Source: an uncultured Collinsella sp. (GTDB taxonomy: Bacteria > Actinomycetota > Coriobacteriia > Coriobacteriales > Coriobacteriaceae). From it: a DNA stretch of 16,635 bases. The notes under the pieces are model-generated. The model worked only from the letters and a program-made list of their open reading frames with translations, searched no databases and had not been told where the DNA came from. Position 1 is the first letter of the stretch. The number at the start of each line of letters is the position of its first letter. The stretch covers positions 1 through 16,635 of the forward strand of contig URHQ01000045.1 of the NCBI GenBank assembly GCA_900547655.1, read 5' to 3'. This document shows, in pieces, positions 1-7,073 of this stretch. The position numbers were made by a program, and so were the translations under genes.

Positions 1-47
1 GAGATAGGCTCCGGTCTCGTGGGCTCGGAGATGTGTATAAGAGACAG
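1..47 (+). other. Illumina Nextera i7 adapter left on the contig end (not genomic)
   Basis: Bases 29-47 read AGATGTGTATAAGAGACAG, the 19-base Tn5 mosaic end used in Nextera libraries. They are preceded at 14-28 by GTCTCGTGGGCTCGG, the Nextera read-2 stub. Bases 1-5 (GAGAT) match the end of the P7 primer, so 6-13 (AGGCTCCG) sit where the 8-base i7 index belongs. Genomic sequence begins at base 48. The artefact opens a false reading frame starting MGSEMCIRDR that runs in frame into mfd. It should be trimmed before annotation. Confidence 0.97.
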
Positions 48-48
48 G

Positions 49-3000
49 TTGCGCTGCGTGCCGCCGGTCGAGAGCCGCTATTGGGAGTCCACGACCTTCG
101 CGGTGGGCGAGGAGATTCCTTTTGACGAGGTGCCGCAGCGCCTGGTGGGCATGGGTTACACCAATGCCGGCGCCGCCGACGCGCCTGGCCTGTTCCGCGT
201 GCACGGCGACACCGTCGAGGTGTTCCCCGCGCAGGAAAAAGCCCCCGTGCGCATCGAGTTCTTCGGCGACGAGATCGATCGCATCCGCCGCATGGTGAGC
301 TCAACGGGGCAGACCATCGGCAACGAGGACAGCATCGAGATCTTCCCCTGCCGTGAGCTGGCGCTTACCGACGAGGCCGTCCACAACATGCATGTGGCGC
401 TTTATCGCGCCAGCCAGGACGACAGCAAACTGGCGGCGCTGCTCGAGATGGTGGATGCACGCATCATCACGCCCGAACTCGACCGCTTTTTGCCGGTGAT
501 GTACGGCCAGACCGTGAGCCCGCTGGCACACGTGAGCGGCAAGGCGCTCGTGGTGCTGTCCGAGCCGCGCTCGCTGTTCGACGACTGCCTGCGCGCCTAC
601 GAGGATATCGAGGCGCGTGCCGGCGAGGCGGGGATTGACCGACTGGATGGCTTGTACGTGCGTGCCCAGCAGCTCGATTTTGGTGCCCAGCAGCGCCTGA
701 ACTATGTGAGCCTGATTCGTGCCGGCGGTGCGGTTACGGCAGAGCTCAAGATTGAGCAGCCGGCCATCGCGGGCTCGGACAACCGCTTTATGACGCGCAT
801 TCAGGAAGTCGTGGGCAAGCGTTACGCCTGCGTGTTCGCCATTCCCGATCGCGGCGCGCGCGAGTCGATGGAGCTCACCTTTGGCGACGAGGGCATTACC
901 TTTGAGGAGTCGCTGACGGCAGCGCCCGAAAACGCCGGCGTCATTGGCGAGCGCGTACGCGTGGCAGCGGCGGATTCTGCCGATCGTGCTGCTCGCCAGG
1001 AGGTCCATGCTTCCATTCGCGAGCGCAAGGCAGATGCGCTCAACGCCCGCTCGCTCGAGGCGGGTGCCGCCCAGGCTGCCGCCGGTGTCGCCGTGCCCAC
1101 CATCTCGCGCGGACGCGTGACTTTTGTCGATGCCGCCCTGCCGCAGGGCGTGGTGGTGCCCGATGCCAACCTGGCCGTGTTCTCAATCGCCGACCTCAAC
1201 GCCCGCATGGACGCCAACCGCGCGCGCAGCCGCCGCAAGGTGGACATCACGCAGATCACGTTCCCGTTTGAGCCGGGCGACTACGTGGTGCACGCCACTC
1301 ACGGCATCGCGCTCTTTAGCGAGATCGCGCGCCAGGAAGTGGGCGGCAAGGAGCGCGACTACTTTTTGCTGGAATATGCCGATGGCGACAAGCTCTACGT
1401 GCCGTTGGAGCAGGTCGACCGCATCACGCGCTATGTTGGCCCCGACGGTGACAAGCCGCGCCTGACCAGGCTCAACACCGCCGACTGGACGCGTGCCACC
1501 AACAAAGCGCGCAAGAACGCCAAAAAGCTGGCGTTTGACCTGGTCGACCTGTATACGCGCCGCTCGTCGATTACCGGTATCGCCTGCCCGCCCGACACGC
1601 CCGAGCAGATCGAGATGGAGCAGAGCTTTCCTTACGACGAGACGCGCGACCAGCTGGACGCCATCGCCGACATTAAGGCCGACATGGAGGCGCCCAAGCC
1701 CATGGACCGCCTGCTGTGCGGCGACGTGGGCTTTGGCAAGACCGAGGTCGCTCTGCGCGCGGCGTTTAAGTGCGTTGACTCCGGCCGCCAGGTCATGGTG
1801 CTCTGCCCCACGACCATTCTGGCCCAGCAGCACTACGAGACGTTCTTTGAGCGCTTTGCCCCGTTTGGCCTGGAGGTCGAGGTGCTCAGCCGCTTCCGCA
1901 CGCCGGCGGAGCAGAAGCGCGCGCTCAAGGCGTTTGCCGAGGGCACGATCGACGTGCTTATCGGCACGCACCGCCTGCTTTCGGCCGATGTGAACCCCAA
2001 GAACCTGGGCCTGGTGATCATTGACGAGGAGCAGCGCTTTGGCGTGCAGCACAAGGAGCAGCTCAAGAACCTGCGCGAGCAGATTGACGTGCTCACGCTT
2101 TCGGCCACGCCCATCCCGCGTACCATGCAGATGGCCACGAGCGGCGTGCGCGATATGAGCCTGATCACCACGCCGCCGACCGGGCGTCGTCCCGTGATCG
2201 TGCACGTGGGGGAGTACGACCCCGATGTGGTGAGCGCGGCGATTCGCCTGGAGGTGGGCCGCGGCGGTCAGGTGTACTACGTGTCCAACCGCGTCAAGAC
2301 CATCGACGACGCCGTGGCACGCGTGCACGAGGCCGCGCCCGAGGCGCGCGTGGGTGTGGCGCACGGCAAGATGAGCCCGCGCGAGGTCGAGGACGTGATG
2401 ATCGAGTTCGCGACCAAAAAGATCGACGTGCTCATCGCCACGACCATCGTGGAGAGCGGCATCGACAACGCGACCGCCAACACGCTGATCATCGAGGACT
2501 CGCAGCGCTTGGGCCTGGCACAGCTCTACCAGCTCAAGGGCCGTGTGGGCCGCTCTGCCACGCAGGCCTACGCGTACTTTATGTTCCCGGGCGAGCTGCC
2601 GCTCACCGAGGAGGCAACGGCGCGCCTGACCGCACTTTCCGAGTTCCAGGACCTGGGCAGCGGCATGCGCATCGCCATGCGCGACCTAGAGATCCGTGGC
2701 GCCGGTTCGCTTATGGGAGCCGAGCAGCACGGCAATCTGTCGAGCGTGGGCTTTGACCTGTTTACGCAGATGCTGGGCCAGGCAGTGGCCGAGGCGCGCG
2801 GCGATGACGATGCCGGCGTGGAGGCGGCGAGCGTGGGCATTAACCTGCCGGCCGACTACTTCTTGTCCGAGGAGTACCTGCCGGCGGTGGACCAGCGCGT
2901 GCTTGTGTACCGTAAGCTCGCGGCTGCAGAGGACCTGGAGAGTATCGACGGGGTACAGGAAGAGACCGAGGCCGCGCATGGCGAGCTGCCGTTGGCGGGG

Positions 3001-3306
3001 CTTAACCTGTTCAATCGCGCGCGCATCCGCATCCGCGGCGAGCGCCTGGGGCTCGAGAGTGTCACGCTCAGCGGCGGACGCATCACGTTTTTGGGCGTCG
3101 ACGTGCCCAAGAAGGTGGCCTATGAGCTTAAGACCCGCTATGGCGCGGTGAACTTCCCCAAGAGCCGCAAGCTGTCGGTGCCCTACAAGGCGGGCGCCGG
3201 TGCGGGCAGCGGCCTGGGTCGCGGCCTCGACGCCAACGACGGCACCGGCCCGGTGGCCGCGGCGCTCATGCTGCTGCAGCAGCTGGGTGCTAGCGACGAC
3301 GACTAA
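49..3306 (+). CDS. mfd: Transcription-repair coupling factor Mfd, 5'-truncated by the contig edge
   Basis: Mfd is a cytoplasmic ATP-driven DNA translocase. It removes RNA polymerase stalled at lesions and recruits UvrA for nucleotide excision repair. About 1085 genuine residues are present; family members have roughly 1150-1180, so about 100-150 N-terminal residues are missing. Counting from base 49, the order is: the rest of the UvrB-like module (residues 1 to about 330), the CarD-like RNA polymerase interaction domain (about 405-475, starting FPFEPGDYVVHATHG), the RecG-like helicase with Walker A GDVGFGKT (558-565), the DEEQ box (659-662), the TLSATPIPRTM motif and QLKGRVGR (828-835), then the C-terminal TRCF domain. 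The in-frame ATG at base 19 belongs to the adapter and is not the start. No frameshift is seen. The stop codon opens the structured element at 3304-3423. Confidence 0.96.
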   Translation: MRCVPPVESRYWESTTFAVGEEIPFDEVPQRLVGMGYTNAGAADAPGLFRVHGDTVEVFPAQEKAPVRIEFFGDEIDRIRRMVSSTGQTIGNEDSIEIFPCRELALTDEAVHNMHVALYRASQDDSKLAALLEMVDARIITPELDRFLPVMYGQTVSPLAHVSGKALVVLSEPRSLFDDCLRAYEDIEARAGEAGIDRLDGLYVRAQQLDFGAQQRLNYVSLIRAGGAVTAELKIEQPAIAGSDNRFMTRIQEVVGKRYACVFAIPDRGARESMELTFGDEGITFEESLTAAPENAGVIGERVRVAAADSADRAARQEVHASIRERKADALNARSLEAGAAQAAAGVAVPTISRGRVTFVDAALPQGVVVPDANLAVFSIADLNARMDANRARSRRKVDITQITFPFEPGDYVVHATHGIALFSEIARQEVGGKERDYFLLEYADGDKLYVPLEQVDRITRYVGPDGDKPRLTRLNTADWTRATNKARKNAKKLAFDLVDLYTRRSSITGIACPPDTPEQIEMEQSFPYDETRDQLDAIADIKADMEAPKPMDRLLCGDVGFGKTEVALRAAFKCVDSGRQVMVLCPTTILAQQHYETFFERFAPFGLEVEVLSRFRTPAEQKRALKAFAEGTIDVLIGTHRLLSADVNPKNLGLVIIDEEQRFGVQHKEQLKNLREQIDVLTLSATPIPRTMQMATSGVRDMSLITTPPTGRRPVIVHVGEYDPDVVSAAIRLEVGRGGQVYYVSNRVKTIDDAVARVHEAAPEARVGVAHGKMSPREVEDVMIEFATKKIDVLIATTIVESGIDNATANTLIIEDSQRLGLAQLYQLKGRVGRSATQAYAYFMFPGELPLTEEATARLTALSEFQDLGSGMRIAMRDLEIRGAGSLMGAEQHGNLSSVGFDLFTQMLGQAVAEARGDDDAGVEAASVGINLPADYFLSEEYLPAVDQRVLVYRKLAAAEDLESIDGVQEETEAAHGELPLAGLNLFNRARIRIRGERLGLESVTLSGGRITFLGVDVPKKVAYELKTRYGAVNFPKSRKLSVPYKAGAGAGSGLGRGLDANDGTGPVAAALMLLQQLGASDDD

Positions 3307-3423
3307 CGGGTCGACGCTGCAAACGCCCCATTTGGGCAATCTGACCCTCACTCGTCGGTCGCGTACGCAAGTACGCTTCCCTCCTCCTTCGGGCCACCTT
3401 GCCACAAATGGAACGTTTTCGCT
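3304..3423 (+). repeat. Structured intergenic element, copy 1 (long stem with inner GCAA hairpin)
   Basis: The element starts at the mfd stop codon with TAACGGGTCGACGCTGCAA. A 5' arm follows (CGCCCCATTTG, then GGCAA), pairing with TTGCC and CAAATGGAACG near the 3' end, just before TTTTCGCT. The inner part holds a perfect hairpin, GCGTAC-GCAA-GTACGC (3361-3376). A second copy at 16514-16634 keeps the flanks (CGACGCTGCAA, GGCAATCTG, CACCTTGC, TTTTCGCT) but has different arm sequences that still pair. It may be a 3'-UTR RNA, a terminator or a small dispersed repeat. Its function is unknown. Confidence 0.7.
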
Positions 3424-3521
3424 TACTTATGCTCAACCTGTAAGGGTATTTACGGGACAAAGCCATCTTCGTCTCACCCACATTGCAGGTTGACTGCCCT
3501 TCGCCCGACCGAAAGGAAAGT

Positions 3522-4385
3522 ATGTTCGGATACATCTATAAGAAAGATGTCGCCATGATCGCGGTTGTCCTGTGCCTTTGTCTGGGCGTGGGCAGCTTCT
3601 TCGATTACCAGATCTCGAGCGCGCTGTTCAACATCGGCAGCATGTACGGCCGCTTTATCGAGGCCGCCGGCGAGCTGCCGTTCGAGCTGACGGCAAGCGT
3701 CGCGGGCGTCATGCTCGTGCGCGCGGTGCGTCCCGACTCCGGGGGGAGCAAATGGCTCGCCGTGCTCGGCATCCTCGTCAACGTTGGCCTGGCCGGCTAC
3801 GAGATCGTCTCGTCCCTGAAGGTTGGCGGCAAACTCATTGCCGTTCAGCTGGTGCTGACGTTTGTGCTGGTCATCGCTGCCAACCTTATCGTCTATCGCC
3901 TCGCGCGCGCGACCGAGCCTGACGAGCTCACGCGCTGGGCGTTGATGGTACTTGCCGTGTGGGTCGCTCAAGCCATTATCCTCAACGTGATCGTCAAGCC
4001 GCTGTGGTCGCGCCCGCGCATGCGCGTGATCGAGGTGACGCCGGGGCTCAATTTTCAGCCGTGGTGGGTAATCGGCAATCCCGACAAGTGGACCTATGTT
4101 GCCGCCGGCGTAATCAAGGACGGCTTTAAGTCGTTTGCGAGCGGACACACGGCGCACGCGGCGATTGGCCTTATGCTCGCCGGGCTTCCCGCGGCGGCCT
4201 TTAAGGAAAAGCCGTCACGCCGTCGTGTGGTCTTTTGGACGGCAGCTGTGGTCGCGGCGCTCGTCGCGCTTGGCCGCATCGTGATTGGAGCGCACTTTTT
4301 GAGTGACGTGAGCTGCGGCTTTGCTCTGGTGCTGGCGCTTGAGTGCCTTGCCGCGCGCATTGCCTATCCCAACGGCGTACAATAG
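3522..4385 (+). CDS. PAP2-family membrane phosphatase
   Basis: A 287-residue integral membrane protein with several hydrophobic segments and the three PAP2 (type 2 phosphatidic acid phosphatase) signatures. These are a KxxxxRP motif (K159 to R164-P165, followed by R166), S207-G208-H209 (ASGH), and R252 with H258 and D262 (RIVIGAHFLSD). The family hydrolyses phosphate esters or pyrophosphates of lipids such as phosphatidate, phosphatidylglycerol phosphate or undecaprenyl pyrophosphate, using a phospho-histidine intermediate. The substrate cannot be read from sequence. The ATG at 3522 was chosen because GAAAGGAAAG lies directly upstream. An in-frame ATG at 3483 has no ribosome binding site and would add a polar, proline-containing leader. 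The gene starts about 100 bases after the structured element that follows mfd. Confidence 0.88.
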   Translation: MFGYIYKKDVAMIAVVLCLCLGVGSFFDYQISSALFNIGSMYGRFIEAAGELPFELTASVAGVMLVRAVRPDSGGSKWLAVLGILVNVGLAGYEIVSSLKVGGKLIAVQLVLTFVLVIAANLIVYRLARATEPDELTRWALMVLAVWVAQAIILNVIVKPLWSRPRMRVIEVTPGLNFQPWWVIGNPDKWTYVAAGVIKDGFKSFASGHTAHAAIGLMLAGLPAAAFKEKPSRRRVVFWTAAVVAALVALGRIVIGAHFLSDVSCGFALVLALECLAARIAYPNGVQ

Positions 4386-4430
4386 CCCCGTTTGAATCAT
4401 CGGGCCCGTGCCCGGCTAGAGAGGATTGCC

Positions 4431-5456
4431 ATGCTCGCGTTTAACAACGACTATTCCCACGGCGCACATCCGGCAGTGCTGCAGGCGCTCGTCGATACCA
4501 ACATGGAGCCGCAGCCCGGCTACGGTACCGATGCGCATACCGAGCGCGCCAAGCAACTTATTCGCGAGGCCTGTCAGGCCCCCGATGCCGACGTGTTTTT
4601 TCTGGTGGGCGGCACGCAGGCTAACGCGACGGTGATCGACATGCTGCTTGCGCCCTACGAGGGCGTCGTTGCTGCCGAGACTGGCCACGTCGCCTGTCAC
4701 GAGGCGGGCGCCATCGAGTTTGGCGGCCACAAGGTGCTCACCATCCCCGGCTACGAGGGCAAGATGCACGCCGAGGACCTCGAGAACTATATCCAGGTGT
4801 TCTACGAAAACGAGAGCTATGAGCACACGGTGTTCCCGGGCGCCGTGTATGTGAGCCTATCGACCGAGTACGGTACGCTGTACTCCAAGGCCGAGCTCGC
4901 GGCGATTCACACGGTGTGCCAGAAGCGCGAGATTCCGCTGTTTGTGGACGGTGCTCGTCTGGCCTATGCGCTGGCGTCCGATGAGTGCGACATTACCCTG
5001 CCCGAGCTGGCGCAGCTGTGCGACGTGTTCTACATCGGCGGCACCAAGTGCGGCGCGCTCTGCGGCGAGGCCGTGGTGTTCTGCGGCATGCACGCCCCGG
5101 CGCACCCCATTCCGCGTATTAAGCAGCACGGCGCGCTGCTTGCCAAGGGCCGCCTGACGGGCGTGCAGTTTGAGGCGCTCTTTACCGATGGCCTGTATTT
5201 TGAGATTGGTCGACAGGCGATCGAGACGGCCCAGGCGCTGCGTCGTGTGCTGCACGAGCGCGGCTACCAGTTCTTTTTGGAAACGCCCACAAACCAGCAG
5301 TTTGTGATTCTGCCCAACGAGGACATGGCCCGCATTCGCGAGCATGCCTCGATCGAGTACTGGGAAAAGTACGACGATACTCATACGGTGGTGCGCTTTT
5401 GCACCAGCTGGGCCACGACGCAGGAGGACATCGACGCGCTGGCGGCTGTCCTGTAG
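4431..5456 (+). CDS. Threonine aldolase / beta-eliminating lyase family PLP enzyme
   Basis: A 341-residue fold-type I pyridoxal-phosphate enzyme. It opens with LAFNNDYSHGAHP and YGTDAHTERAK, typical of low-specificity threonine aldolase relatives. D173 in FVDGARLAYAL should contact the PLP ring nitrogen, and K206 in YIGGTKCGALCG is the likely Schiff-base lysine. The family cleaves L-threonine or allo-threonine to glycine and acetaldehyde, but close relatives act on other beta-hydroxy amino acids, so the substrate is open. The ATG at 4431 is preceded by AGAGAGG at 4418-4424. The longer frame from 4392 lacks such a site. It lies 45 bases after the phosphatase gene and ends before a strong terminator. 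The enzyme is cytoplasmic. Confidence 0.87.
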   Translation: MLAFNNDYSHGAHPAVLQALVDTNMEPQPGYGTDAHTERAKQLIREACQAPDADVFFLVGGTQANATVIDMLLAPYEGVVAAETGHVACHEAGAIEFGGHKVLTIPGYEGKMHAEDLENYIQVFYENESYEHTVFPGAVYVSLSTEYGTLYSKAELAAIHTVCQKREIPLFVDGARLAYALASDECDITLPELAQLCDVFYIGGTKCGALCGEAVVFCGMHAPAHPIPRIKQHGALLAKGRLTGVQFEALFTDGLYFEIGRQAIETAQALRRVLHERGYQFFLETPTNQQFVILPNEDMARIREHASIEYWEKYDDTHTVVRFCTSWATTQEDIDALAAVL

Positions 5457-5474
5457 CCTGATGTAATGACGAGG

Positions 5475-5517
5475 GGCCGCCTTGCGCCGGGTTTGGCGCA
5501 GGGTGGCCTTTGCTTTT
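5475..5517 (+). terminator. Rho-independent terminator after the threonine aldolase-like gene
   Basis: GGCCGCCTTGCGCC (5475-5488) pairs with GGCGCAGGGTGGCC (5495-5508) through a GGGTTT loop, with two wobbles. TTTGCTTTT follows immediately. It separates the aldolase-like gene from the GNAT gene. Confidence 0.85.
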
Positions 5518-5533
5518 GGGGGAGAAGGGTTGT

Positions 5534-6124
5534 ATGACCGAGATGTCCGAGCCGACGATTCGCCTGGCGACGCCCGAAGACGCGCCGGCGTTGCTTGCCA
5601 TCTATGAGCCGTATGTGCGCCAGACGGCGATTACCTGCGAATACGAGGTGCCGAGCGTTGAGGAGTTCGCCGGGCGCATCGAGCGTGCGCTCAAGCGCTA
5701 TCCGTATTTGGTGATGGAGCTGGACGGGTGTCCGGTAGGCTATGCCTATGTGAGCCCGCTCAACAGCCGCGAGGCATACGACTGGTCGGTCGAGACGTCG
5801 ATCTACCTGGCGTGCGACGTGCGCCACGGCGGGCTGGGCCGCAAGTTGCACGATACGCTCAAGCAATGTCTGATCGCGATGGGCATCACCAATATGTGCG
5901 CGCTCATTGCCGTGCCGCACGACAAGGACGACGAGTATCTGACGCACAACAGTCAGGACTTCCATGCCCATATGGGATATCGCCTGGTGGGTGCCTTTGA
6001 CCGCTGCGCCCAAAAGTTCGGCCGCTGGTACGACATGTGTTGGATGGAGCTGGTCCTGGCCGAGCGCACGCCCAACCAACCCAAACCAACCTGGTTCCCC
6101 GACCTCCCCAAACCTACCATTTAG
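5534..6124 (+). CDS. GNAT N-acetyltransferase, phosphinothricin acetyltransferase (Pat)-like
   Basis: A 196-residue single-domain GNAT enzyme. IRLATPEDAPALLAIYEPYV near the N-terminus, the aromatic-rich core VGYAYVSPLNSREAYDWSVE, and the acetyl-CoA loop with the R-x-x-G-x-G pattern (DVRHGGLGRKL) match the Pat subgroup. That subgroup acetylates small amines such as phosphinothricin or methionine derivatives with acetyl-CoA in the cytoplasm. The true substrate is unknown. The ATG at 5534 has GGAGAAGG 5 bases upstream (5521-5528). The last codons (KPTI, stop at 6122-6124) are encoded inside a hairpin repeat, and the preceding proline-rich tail (TPNQPKPTWFPDLP) looks like extension beyond the fold. 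The gene converges on the gntR-1 gene with only 21 bases between stop codons. Confidence 0.85.
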   Translation: MTEMSEPTIRLATPEDAPALLAIYEPYVRQTAITCEYEVPSVEEFAGRIERALKRYPYLVMELDGCPVGYAYVSPLNSREAYDWSVETSIYLACDVRHGGLGRKLHDTLKQCLIAMGITNMCALIAVPHDKDDEYLTHNSQDFHAHMGYRLVGAFDRCAQKFGRWYDMCWMELVLAERTPNQPKPTWFPDLPKPTI

Positions 6125-6147
6125 GGACAGGTATATTTTGGCAGGTT
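6111..6147 (-). repeat. ACCTACCA-type hairpin repeat, copy A; shared end of two convergent genes
   Basis: AACCTACCA (6111-6119) faces TGGCAGGTT (6139-6147), with a 19-base interior containing GGGACAGG. The reverse complement matches the copies at 13500-13550 and 15634-15680, so this copy is inverted relative to them. The single mismatch is a G-U pair when transcribed from the minus strand. The element holds the stop codon of the GNAT gene (6122-6124) and two bases of the gntR-1 stop codon (6146-6148), so it probably serves as a two-way transcription end. Confidence 0.75.
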
Positions 6148-6868
6148 AGCCGATGGGCTCGGTGTATTTGGCGCGGTCGGTGCGTTGGATGCGCTTGGAG
6201 ACGTGGAGCGGGCGGCCGTCGGTGTCGTAGACGTAGTCGGTGATCAGGATCAGCGCCTGCCCACGCTCGACGTTGAGCAAAAACGCCTCGTTTTGCGAGG
6301 CATAGCACACTTCAAAGGTCTTATGCCCCTGTGCCGGTGCGCGATGGAACTCCTGTCGCAGCGTGGCGTAGAGCGAACCGTTGATATCGCGATCGATGAG
6401 TGCCTCAAAGCTCGGTGGTAGATAGGTGGTCTCCAGGCACAGCGGCGCATCGTCCAGATAACGCAGACGGACAAGTTTGACGAGCTTGCTGCCCACGGCG
6501 GCATCAAAGAACTTAGCTATGCTGCCGCCCGCCTTGGTAAAGCCCGAGTCCACGGTGCGCGTGGTGGGCTTCATGCCCTGGCCTTCGACCTGCTTGGTAT
6601 AGCTCGAAAACACCAGGTTGTTCTCGTGGAGCGCGGGCGTGTCGGCCACAAAGGCACCACGTCCGCGCTCGGTGCGAACCAGGCCCTCATCAACGAGCAC
6701 CTTAAGGGCATGGCGCACGGTGCTGCGCGACAGCCCCGATTCGTCCATGAGTTCCATCTCGGACGGCAGCTTGTCTCCGCGCGCGTAGGTGCCGGCGGCG
6801 ATGCGGTCGCGCAGCATGCCCGCCAAGCGCTCGTATTGGCTCAGTTTCTTTTTAGATGAGACGCTCAT
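6146..6868 (-). CDS. GntR/HutC-family transcriptional regulator (GntR-1)
   Basis: A 240-residue DNA-binding repressor-type protein. The N-terminal winged helix-turn-helix covers about residues 10-75: KLPSEMELMDESGLSRSTVR, recognition helix about 48-58, wing RTERGRGAFV. The rest is a UTRA-type effector domain, as in HutC, FrlR and YvoA, which bind small sugar or amino-acid ligands. It is divergent from the SIS-1 deglycase gene across a 205-base AT-rich region with repeated TTGTATG units, so autoregulation and control of SIS-1 are the simplest reading. The inducer may be a phosphorylated fructosamine, by analogy with FrlR (inference). The start at 6868 puts a weak AGG upstream. The gene ends inside a hairpin repeat shared with the GNAT gene. 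Confidence 0.92.
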   Translation of the reverse strand: MSVSSKKKLSQYERLAGMLRDRIAAGTYARGDKLPSEMELMDESGLSRSTVRHALKVLVDEGLVRTERGRGAFVADTPALHENNLVFSSYTKQVEGQGMKPTTRTVDSGFTKAGGSIAKFFDAAVGSKLVKLVRLRYLDDAPLCLETTYLPPSFEALIDRDINGSLYATLRQEFHRAPAQGHKTFEVCYASQNEAFLLNVERGQALILITDYVYDTDGRPLHVSKRIQRTDRAKYTEPIG

Positions 6869-6885
6869 ATTGCCAACCTATATCT

Positions 6886-7036
6886 AACTTGTATGCCTAA
6901 CTAAGCAAGCATGTATTCAATACAAGAACAAAACTGCTGGTAACGAACAATCGAAAACCTTACCAGCAAAATTTCTAAGACAAATATAGCATACAACTAG
7001 TCGACATAATCAAAACATGTATGTAACTTGTATGCC
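6886..7036. promoter_or_regulatory. Divergent control region with repeated TTGTATG operator-like units
   Basis: AACTTGTATGCC occurs twice exactly, at 6886-6897 and 7025-7036. GCATACAA (6989-6996) is the inverse of TTGTATGC (7028-7035), and CTTGTAT (6888-6894) is the inverse of ATACAAG (6920-6926). TGTATTCAATACA (6912-6924) is a perfect odd palindrome. These units cluster only here, between gntR-1 and SIS-1, which fits HutC-type operators for GntR-1. An unrelated inverted pair, GCTGGTAA (6936-6943) and TTACCAGC (6960-6967), lies in the middle. The region is markedly AT-rich compared with its surroundings. I could not place -35/-10 boxes with confidence. Confidence 0.65.
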
Positions 7037-7073
7037 ATCGAGAGCATCAAACGAGAAGAAAGGCTGATGCACG

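Noticed and set aside
1183..2364. A 393-codon minus-strand frame inside mfd
   Set aside because: It overlaps the conserved RNA polymerase interaction and helicase domains of mfd and shows no domain of its own.
3434..3492. CAACCTG ... CAGGTTG inverted pair upstream of the PAP2 gene
   Set aside because: Seven bases over a 45-base loop is weak and could be chance; no promoter elements align with it.
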